Positions 9,130 through 15,795 of a stretch of 64,000 nucleotides of DNA are shown here, piece after piece. This DNA is from Paenibacillus sonchi (GTDB taxonomy: Bacteria > Bacillota > Bacilli > Paenibacillales > Paenibacillaceae). The stretch is from the NCBI RefSeq assembly GCF_016772475.1, contig NZ_CP068595.1, forward strand, positions 6,138,001 to 6,202,000. Direction: 5' to 3'. Every line of letters begins with the position of its first letter. The stretch's first letter is position 1. The translations under genes were made by a program, and so were the position numbers. The notes under the pieces were generated by a model. That model was not told the origin of the DNA, did not search any database, and saw only the letters and a list, made by a program, of their open reading frames with translations.

Positions 9130-9300
9130 TTAACTGCAATCGGCGGCCGCCTCATTCCAGGCCAGAATTCCGGATCTTTCATTGCTGTTAAAAGAAGGAT
9201 AGGCCAACTGCCGGATAATCTCCTGCCATTGCGAATTCAGCACTGTATTATATAGAAGAAATCTGCTCCGGCTGAAGACGGTTCCGCCGCGATCTGACCT
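9130..9300 (-). pseudogene. possible remnant of a short coding region
   Basis: One minus-strand frame is open for about 57 codons to a TAA at 9130-9132 and overlaps the end of the degraded Nudix gene in a different frame. It reads like real protein (FLLYNTVLNSQWQEIIRQ, then NERSGILAWNEAA), but I cannot name a family and see no start with a ribosome site. It may be the tail of a gene fused or deleted together with the Nudix gene. Confidence 0.2.
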
Positions 9301-9302
9301 GT

Positions 9303-9596
9303 TTATATTTCCCTGCTCATTGCTACTTTAAATTCAGGTTTAGTTTCATAAACGATGTAGGCCACATTCCCCACAAATTCCAGATAAGCCTGGAACCGGG
9401 TACGGATTGCAGAACTTGTGATCATCTCAAGCGCGGTATCCTTGGCAACCCACCGGCTGTCCGATGTCTCATCGGAAGTACTTAACAGCCCGCCGGGAAA
9501 CACCCAGCCGCCATGATAGGTTTTTACCAGAAGAACCTCTCCCTGTTCATTCTCAACAATTCCTCCGACAGCAACGATATGAGTAGGCATCGCCAT
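9303..9596 (-). pseudogene. Nudix hydrolase with the Nudix box deleted
   Basis: The 97-residue product starts like a Nudix protein (THIVAVGGIVENEQGEVLLVKTYHGGWVFPGG). It then jumps straight to what is normally the C-terminal half (DETSDSRWVAKDTALEMI). The Nudix box (Gx5Ex7REUxEExGU), which should follow FPGG and binds the catalytic metals, is absent; about 40-50 residues appear lost in frame. Such a protein should be catalytically dead. The sequence reads cleanly through the junction, so this is a real in-frame deletion, not a frameshift. Confidence 0.6.
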
Positions 9597-9622
9597 GTGA
9601 GTTACCACCGATTATTTTAAGT

Positions 9623-10102
9623 TCACTTCCATTTATCAGCTACATTATCCTCACCTGCGAAATAATCCACCTTGTCAGCCATATACACTTCCTCATAGGG
9701 CAGGATGTTTATCTTCCCGGAGTCCGGGTATTCGACAATATCGATGCCCAGGTTCGTACGTAAATCCAAGTACCGGCATGGAGCTTCAGTATGGTTAAAT
9801 AATTGGTGCGCTCCTTCCGGGCCGCTCTCAAAAAATACAGTGTCGCCTTCCCGCAACTCCTGGAATCCAGAAGGCGTCCTAAGCATAGCCCTACCCGACA
9901 AGATTACAAAGATCTCCTCAGCACTTCTGTGAAAATGATACGGATACGAATATTTCCCCGGATCCAGTGATCTGATCTCAAAAAGCAAGTGTTTCGACCC
10001 TGCCATCTCGGCCAGTTTCCTGCTTGTATGCCATGAAAACTCCGGTACCGGTGACTGTTTGGGTTCAAATAAAACATTCTGTTCGTTGAAAATTCTAGGC
10101 AT
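9623..10102 (-). CDS. cupin domain protein
   Basis: The 159-residue single-domain cupin has motif 1 in YPYHFHRSAEEIFVILSG (two histidines and a glutamate, residues 54-71) and motif 2 in GPEGAHQLFNHT. It lies a few bases upstream of the damaged Nudix gene on the same strand, so the two were probably co-transcribed. Likely a small-molecule-binding or isomerase-type cupin; substrate unknown. Start ATG 10102 follows AAGGAGG. Confidence 0.82.
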   Translation of the reverse strand: MPRIFNEQNVLFEPKQSPVPEFSWHTSRKLAEMAGSKHLLFEIRSLDPGKYSYPYHFHRSAEEIFVILSGRAMLRTPSGFQELREGDTVFFESGPEGAHQLFNHTEAPCRYLDLRTNLGIDIVEYPDSGKINILPYEEVYMADKVDYFAGEDNVADKWK

Positions 10103-10236
10103 CGAAATCCCTCCTTAAGCTTAGAGTACTCCTAGCATATCATATTGGAATAATTTCCATATCGGATATTCACAAGCCTGCCCAGAAAAAAACATTGCCT
10201 TCCCCTCACATCCTATGGTATTATAAATTTCGTTGC

Positions 10237-10308
10237 AGGACGGTAGCTCAGCGGGAGAGCACTATCTTGACAGGGTAGGGGTCATGGGTTCGAACCCCAT
10301 CCGTCCTA
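10237..10308 (+). tRNA. tRNA-Val (anticodon GAC)
   Basis: Full cloverleaf: acceptor AGGACGG/CCGTCCT, D-arm GCTC...GAGC, anticodon stem CTATC/GGTAG around the loop TTGACAG (anticodon GAC), T-arm ATGGG-TTCGAAC-CCCAT and discriminator A. No CCA is encoded. The 3' half is duplicated at 18858-18901, marking it as the integration site of the island that follows. Confidence 0.93.
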
Positions 10309-10310
10309 TA
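10267..10310 (+). repeat. attachment site, left copy (inside tRNA-Val)
   Basis: A 44-bp sequence from TTGACAGGGTAGG to CCATCCGTCCTATA, identical to 18858-18901. It spans the anticodon loop to just past the tRNA 3' end, the usual core used by tyrosine recombinases. Confidence 0.9.
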
Positions 10311-10313
10311 TGC

Positions 10314-10341
10314 AGAAAGCCTTATTCTATAAGGCTTTTTT
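10314..10341 (+). terminator. terminator downstream of tRNA-Val
   Basis: AAAGCCTTAT-tct-ATAAGGCTTTTTTG hairpin directly after the tRNA. Confidence 0.85.
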
Positions 10342-10391
10342 GCTTTTTATGGACAGAAACCATCTCAACATAACCTCTCCTTTATCTTCAT

Positions 10392-10409
10392 GGTAGCACC
10401 GTGGTAGCA
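10392..10409 (+). repeat. probable integrase arm-type site (left)
   Basis: GGTAGCACCGTGGTAGCA contains two GGTAGCA units. A near-identical GGTAGCAAGGTGGTAGCA lies at 18720-18737 just inside the other island end, in the same orientation. Paired repeats at both ends suggest recombinase-binding sites. Confidence 0.6.
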
Positions 10410-10454
10410 AGTCAGTTCATTTCTCTATACATCCCTCAGTTACCGCTGGGTAAC

Positions 10455-10826
10455 TCAAGTTCTGAATAATTGTTCTCCTAGAAGGTGTGCTGCTGCTTCT
10501 TGCATGTTCGGAAACAGGTGAGAGTACAGATCAAGGGTAATCTGTATTGAAGCGTGTCCCAAGCGCTCTGAGACGATCTTAGGATGGACGTTGTTCTTCA
10601 GAAGCAGTGAAGCGTGAGTATGCCTAAGATCATGAAAGGTTATAGGATGTAGTTCGGACTTCTTCAGCATGTTATACCAGGTTCTGGACAGATTCCTCGG
10701 TGTAGTTGGTGTTCCGACCGTTGTGCAGATTACAAGATCATAATTAATGTACATTTCCCCAGCGTCTTCTTTCTCCAGTTGTTGCCGCCGCTTCCACTTC
10801 TCTGTAGCGCTGCTCGGAGGTATGGG
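10455..10826 (-). pseudogene. tyrosine-type site-specific integrase, C-terminal remnant
   Basis: The catalytic C-terminal domain is present: FHDLRHTHASLLL (box II, Arg-His-x-x-His region), then ERLGHASIQITLDLYSHLF with the nucleophile tyrosine. Reading upstream in frame gives KWKRRQQLEKEDAGEM and PIPPSSATE, which match the middle of phage-type integrases, then a stop at 10827. The DNA-binding and first catalytic Arg regions are missing. It is transcribed toward tRNA-Val. It must once have catalysed insertion of the island; now it cannot. Confidence 0.8.
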
Positions 10827-10850
10827 TTAATAGCAAAGGAGCTTACGGGA

Positions 10851-11489
10851 ATGTTATTCATTGGCGATTTATTAACTTTGTCCTTTTGGTAATACTACTT
10901 TTTCAAAGAGGGATATGAAAAAGAACAGCGAATTTACAGTTATTACAATAATATTTTAACTGGTAGTATATTTGCAGGAATTTGCCTCTATTTTGCATTA
11001 GGGTTAAATATAATAGCTATCATTTCAATCTGCCTGATAAATGCAGTACTGCAATGCTATCTGGGATATCCATACTATAAAAGACATTACGAAGCTAAGG
11101 TTGAAGCACGGAAAGCAAAGTCAGATGAATGGATTAAACGGTTAGAGAAAGTTATTGACTTCCTTAAAGACTTGGAAGAAAAATTTGATGATGCCCCTAG
11201 GAAAGCTGATCAGCAGGAAGCAGGAACGAATAAGCAAACTGGGGATAATCCAAAGCAAAAAACTACACACCCTACTCATATTGTGAGAGTACTTAAAGCC
11301 TTCGAAATGCCCGTAACCACAAATGAATTTGGACTTATAAAGTCAAGATTTAGGCAGCTTATCCAAAAGCATCACCCTGATAAAGGCGGAACTAACGAGA
11401 TGACAGCCCGTCTGATTCATGATTATAAGATTCTAGAAGAATACTTTCTTAAAGGAGATACTCTATGGAAAAAAGACAGCTTATTATAG
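10851..11489 (+). pseudogene. membrane J-domain protein with in-frame stop
   Basis: ATG 10851 sits behind AAAGGAG and gives MLFIGDLLTLSFW, then a TAA at 10890-10892. The same frame stays open to 11489 and contains a hydrophobic hairpin (GSIFAGICLYFALGLNIIAIISICLI), a charged helix, a Gln/Lys/Thr-rich linker, and a C-terminal J-domain-like segment with the HPD motif in LIQKHHPDKGG near the end. The stop at codon 14 could be a recent nonsense change (CAA to TAA) or a sequence error; no other good start lies downstream before the membrane region. J-domains recruit Hsp70 (DnaK), so an intact version would be a membrane-anchored co-chaperone. Its last codons overlap the upstream region of the next gene. 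Confidence 0.6.
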
Positions 11490-11512
11490 AAGAAACTGAG
11501 AGGAGATTCACA

Positions 11513-12511
11513 ATGAGACTATTTATAAAAATTCTATTGGCAACTGTTCTAAGCCTGTTTTCTGTTACTTTAGTTACAAGTACAGCTCCCGTGATCTATG
11601 CAAATCAAGCGGCAAAAGTGACCTCAATATCGGTCGCAAGTCCGTCAAATGCATTAAAACCAAAACAGACATTTCAATTAAAGCCAAACGTAGTTACCTC
11701 ACCCAAAGGCACAAATGTAAAGATTACATACTCTTCTACCAATACTAAGGTAGCAACGGTAAATGTGAGTGGTTTAGTAACGGCTGTCAATCCAGGAAAA
11801 GCAATCATATATACAAGCTCAGGCGGCAAAAGCACATATGCAGTAATCAATGTAGCTTCTAGTACAGTAAGTCTCAGTACAGGGCTATGGGTGGAAAAGA
11901 AGGACATTAAAAATTCAGAAGAACAACTGTTAACTGATGGTGCTATTTATTTTGAACTGAAAAGCTTCAAAAATAATGTGCTGACTGGACAATTTTTCTC
12001 TATTAGTTCCCCTCCATCCAATCGGATAGCTGATGTTGAGATCAGAACAGAAATTAAAAATGGCAAAGGGATTTTCTCCTATACAGATGATGGTTGGGGA
12101 AACAGTGGAAAAGGAACTGTAGAAATCAATGGGGACAATCTTTTGTTCGGCTTCAAAGAGACCAAATCAAACAGCAGCGCAATGTGGAATCTCGGATCAT
12201 TCAGCGTCACATTATATAAATCTAACAGCGGTTCGAACGTGGGTGTAACAGCCTTTGAAGGACAATGGAGCACTCCAGGTTCAGATGAGTTAGCCTTTAA
12301 GCTGACCATTAAGAGTGACACTAAGGGAGGAATTACATTCTTCAGCGAAGGTGAGGAATTCCCTAACAATATCACTTTCGTTTACAATGGTGATAAGCTC
12401 ACTTTTAAGTATGAAGATGGTGACCAGAAGACTACTATAAAGCTGGTGGATTCTAAAACGATTATACTCACAACTTCTGATGGGTATCAGCTCACACTAA
12501 AGAAATATTGA
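11513..12511 (+). CDS. secreted protein with bacterial Ig-like (Big_2) domain
   Basis: The 332-residue start at ATG 11513 follows AGGAG. A signal peptide (MRLFIKILLATVLSLFSVTLVTST) precedes a Big_2 domain at residues 35-110 (VTSISVASPSNALKPKQTF ... NVSGLVTAVNPGKAIIY). The rest is two similar beta-rich segments (LTGQFFSISSPP..., FEGQWSTPGSDELAFKLTIK) resembling lipocalin-like or DUF-type barrels. It should be exported. It is the only secreted cargo of the island and is ended by its own terminator, so it may be unrelated to the kinase genes. Confidence 0.8.
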   Translation: MRLFIKILLATVLSLFSVTLVTSTAPVIYANQAAKVTSISVASPSNALKPKQTFQLKPNVVTSPKGTNVKITYSSTNTKVATVNVSGLVTAVNPGKAIIYTSSGGKSTYAVINVASSTVSLSTGLWVEKKDIKNSEEQLLTDGAIYFELKSFKNNVLTGQFFSISSPPSNRIADVEIRTEIKNGKGIFSYTDDGWGNSGKGTVEINGDNLLFGFKETKSNSSAMWNLGSFSVTLYKSNSGSNVGVTAFEGQWSTPGSDELAFKLTIKSDTKGGITFFSEGEEFPNNITFVYNGDKLTFKYEDGDQKTTIKLVDSKTIILTTSDGYQLTLKKY

Positions 12512-12545
12512 ATATCTTGACCTCAACTGATCAAGCACACATGAC

Positions 12546-12570
12546 AAGCACCTATAAAAAGGTGCTTTTT
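12546..12570 (+). terminator. intrinsic terminator
   Basis: AAGCACCT-ataaaa-AGGTGCTTTTT follows the Big_2 gene and separates it from the next transcription unit. Confidence 0.88.
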
Positions 12571-12731
12571 GTTTTTAGTTTGTAGTTGCATTTTGTCTAT
12601 ACGATGCATCAAGACTTGATATACAATAGAAATATCTCTAAACTACCAAAGCAGGTGATGTATAGATATTTTATTCAAACTATTGAGTGTACATTGGCGA
12701 GTTGCCATGAAGAATAGTCTAAGGAGGATAT

Positions 12732-14003
12732 ATGCAAACCGAGAAATTACAACAAATGCAGTATTGGGCACAGTGCTCAATTAAAATTCTCCAAGAATAT
12801 GCACCTTATTTAAATATAGATGACCAGCAATACATAACTTATCCGAATCATTTTCATATTAGAAATAATTCTAAAGGTTACTATTTGTATACTGTATTAG
12901 AGGAAATTGCGATGGTAGGCTCTTCTATGTTCCGCTGGATTGACTTTTTATCTGGAGACGATCCAGTTGATCTTGAAACATTCCCTACGCGAGTTATTAT
13001 TCAAGCAGTAAGTGATGAACAGTCTATGTGGAATCGGAAGTTGCTAGAAGCTCTTGTGGATCTTATTTTATTTGATAAAACAAATGACGAAAATTACTTT
13101 AAACATTATTTGCTTATGAGAGAATACAATGATATTCAAATGGAGATCAATGACTGGAAGGAATTTTACGGTCACCCTTTTGAAAATCACCTGTTGCAAC
13201 TCGCGGAGACAAAAAAGACAATACAACTCTTTGAACCTGAAATTGATTTCAATAAGTGCTGGTACCTCCAAGAGAAAAAATCTATAAATTCTCCCAAGTA
13301 CCCATATAGTCCCTTTAAGAGCTTTAGACAGAAGCTTAAAGAGGCTTTAATCGCCACGAATGCAAGAGAAAAGTTAGTTCTGGGCTTATCTTATAAAAGA
13401 TATTCCGATACAAGCGAATCAATTCATTTTATTCCAGATAAAAAAATTGATCTACCGTCAACTATTACTATTGAGAAAACAATGATGAAAATCTGGTTAA
13501 CCATAGTATGCCTGATTGGCAGAGTCCAAACAATTCTTGGGGACTGTCCAAAGGGCTTCGATGATGAAATCAATACCATTCTCAATCTGCCTACAAATGA
13601 ACAAGAACTTATAAACCTATTAATTGTGGATAGATTTCAAATAAATGACATTATCTTGACATCTTACTCCGATTTGGCTGTTGTTACCGATACCTTTACT
13701 AGTAAATACGGTTATAAAACGTATAAAATAAAGTTTCTAATAAAAGAACAATCAACCTTTATAAAAGAAGAATGGTTCCCTGGAAATTACATGAAAAAGA
13801 TTATTGGATATAGTGAAATTATGACTCATGTTTTAAGTAATCCTGATCTGGCGCCACTCTTTGAAACAGTATCTACTGAGGAATACTATAAACAATTTGT
13901 TAACACTTTTGTTGATACATGGAATCTAGGAGCAAAAGATTACTTTCTAAGAAATGATAAGGATGCTTTGTTTAAATCTTTCATGAAACTAGATATAAAA
14001 TGA
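12732..14003 (+). CDS. hypothetical protein, 423 aa
   Basis: Not recognised. The start follows AAGGAGG. The protein is probably soluble and mainly helical, rich in Trp, Tyr and Phe (SSMFRWIDFLSGDD; MQIEINDWKEFYGH-like region), with one hydrophobic stretch near residue 255 (MMKIWLTIVCLIGRVQTILG) that could be a buried or membrane helix. The C-terminus is charged. It is AT-rich like its neighbours, has its own ribosome site, and lies 131 bp upstream of the kinase gene with no visible terminator between. Co-expression with the kinase and HD-Hsp90 genes is therefore plausible. It could be the effector, sensor or substrate of that set; nothing in the sequence decides. Confidence 0.75.
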   Translation: MQTEKLQQMQYWAQCSIKILQEYAPYLNIDDQQYITYPNHFHIRNNSKGYYLYTVLEEIAMVGSSMFRWIDFLSGDDPVDLETFPTRVIIQAVSDEQSMWNRKLLEALVDLILFDKTNDENYFKHYLLMREYNDIQMEINDWKEFYGHPFENHLLQLAETKKTIQLFEPEIDFNKCWYLQEKKSINSPKYPYSPFKSFRQKLKEALIATNAREKLVLGLSYKRYSDTSESIHFIPDKKIDLPSTITIEKTMMKIWLTIVCLIGRVQTILGDCPKGFDDEINTILNLPTNEQELINLLIVDRFQINDIILTSYSDLAVVTDTFTSKYGYKTYKIKFLIKEQSTFIKEEWFPGNYMKKIIGYSEIMTHVLSNPDLAPLFETVSTEEYYKQFVNTFVDTWNLGAKDYFLRNDKDALFKSFMKLDIK

Positions 14004-14134
14004 TATGACTTTATCTTACGGTTCAATTTTTAATAAAAACCGAAAAACGTATAGCAGATTTGGTTTAAATGCCTGATTTAAATATTTTTTTAGAAACCAT
14101 CAAATTTTTATAATTGAAAGGTTGTTGAATTTAC

Positions 14135-15670
14135 ATGGTAAGCAAAGTGGATGAGGATAAAAATAAATTAAGGTTATTTTTTAAGGAAACGAAGTTTATT
14201 GATACCATTTTAGGGAAAGTAGAAATTGAAGAAGAAATTGGTCAAGGCGGTAATGCGCTTGTTTTTTCCGCAATATGGGGTCGAACGCAAGTAGCAATCA
14301 AGTTCCTCGCAGAAGATTGTTCTATTGAAGCTACATCTAGGCATAAGAGATTTGTAACTGAAGTTCGTGAAGTAATTAAGTTATCCGATTCTCAAGCTGT
14401 TGTCCCAATCTACTTTTATGATCTCTTGAAAGTTGAAAGCAGCATATTCCCTTATATGATTATGAAAAAGTACCCTTACACTCTAAACGCGTGGAAAAGG
14501 AAGAACCAGATTAACCAGATTGATGATGTATTACCAATAGTGAAGAACCTCTTATACTGTCTAGACAAGATTCATAGCATGAATATAGTCCATCGCGATT
14601 TAAAACCGCAAAACCTTTTAGTAGATGACGACAACGATTTAGTACTTGCTGATTTCGGAATTTCATGGTTCGATCCTGAGCATTATGAACGTCTTGTTAA
14701 GACAGAAAAAAAAGATAGATTAGCTAATTTTGCATTTTCAGCTCCTGAGCAGTTTCAAGTAAAACCAGAAACAGAACCTACTATGGATTTATTTGCTTTA
14801 GGGCAATTGATTCAATGGTTAATTACGGATGATACTGTAAGAGGTGTAGGTCGTACACAATTAAAAAGTGTACATGAATCGTTTGCACCCTTAGATCCTA
14901 TAGTTGATTTGCTTTTACAGTATGATCCTATAAACAGACCTCAAAATGCAACTGAGGTGAGCCACCTTCTTAATTCGGCCCTTAAGCCCATTGAAGTCCG
15001 AGAAAGCGAAGAAGATAGGGTTTTAAACGCTTTGAGAGGATTTGACGAGATATTAAGATCAACATGTCCTGGAAAAACGGGGCTTATTAAAATTACAGAG
15101 AAACAAAAAATCGACTTAATAATGAGTAGATTGGCTGACCAATATAATAAACTAAAGTTATGGTGGACCCAAGGTTCATCAGATTGTCCTATTGATAATA
15201 TTCGTCTAATAGATGAAAATATTTGGTTGTTTGACAGTAGCGAATGTCTGATCGAGGCGATTTGGGTAAAAAGGGATCACTCTTATGATCACCAATACAT
15301 TCTTCTACAATGCGCGGCAATGCCTCCTTTTGGCATTTATGAATATTATGGTCAGAAGACTGAAGAAGCAGCTTGGTTTATGGATAACTATATAACTAGA
15401 CAGGAGTATGATGATGGTTATGCAGAGATAAACGGTGTAATTGAAAAATTAAGTAATAGGGCTGAAATTCGCATAAGAGAGCTTGAACGAGATTTCCTCT
15501 TTGTGGCAACTTTTGCAAATCCGATAAATGTTGATACTCATCGTGATAACAATAGGGAAATAGTAGATAACGTATACCATTTTATTAAAGATGCTGGTGA
15601 AGTGGATGAGAGTCAACTCAAGAGGCTAGATAAATTACAGCGACATCCAATATCTGTTATGATGAGTTGA
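14135..15670 (+). CDS. eukaryotic-like Ser/Thr protein kinase with unknown C-terminal domain
   Basis: Residues 25-290 form a complete protein kinase: glycine loop IGQGGNALVF, VAIKF lysine, catalytic loop IVHRDLKPQN, metal site DFG in VLADFGISW, and APEQF in the activation segment. There is no transmembrane segment and no PASTA domain, so it is cytosolic and unlike housekeeping PrkC. Residues 300-511 are an unrecognised domain that may sense a signal or bind the partner. The stop at 15670 is 125 bp before the ATG of the HD-Hsp90 gene and no terminator intervenes. A kinase beside a Hsp90-like ATPase in a tRNA island is typical of regulated conflict or defence modules. That function is inference. 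Confidence 0.87.
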   Translation: MVSKVDEDKNKLRLFFKETKFIDTILGKVEIEEEIGQGGNALVFSAIWGRTQVAIKFLAEDCSIEATSRHKRFVTEVREVIKLSDSQAVVPIYFYDLLKVESSIFPYMIMKKYPYTLNAWKRKNQINQIDDVLPIVKNLLYCLDKIHSMNIVHRDLKPQNLLVDDDNDLVLADFGISWFDPEHYERLVKTEKKDRLANFAFSAPEQFQVKPETEPTMDLFALGQLIQWLITDDTVRGVGRTQLKSVHESFAPLDPIVDLLLQYDPINRPQNATEVSHLLNSALKPIEVRESEEDRVLNALRGFDEILRSTCPGKTGLIKITEKQKIDLIMSRLADQYNKLKLWWTQGSSDCPIDNIRLIDENIWLFDSSECLIEAIWVKRDHSYDHQYILLQCAAMPPFGIYEYYGQKTEEAAWFMDNYITRQEYDDGYAEINGVIEKLSNRAEIRIRELERDFLFVATFANPINVDTHRDNNREIVDNVYHFIKDAGEVDESQLKRLDKLQRHPISVMMS

Positions 15671-15795
15671 AGTTTAACAGCACTAGTCCTTGCTTCTTTA
15701 AAACATTAGAACATTGTGTAAAAGATAAAGGAAGGCAAACTCCTGCATTGTATACACTTTTAAGTTTATTGATATTGATTTTTGGAGGTCGGAGA

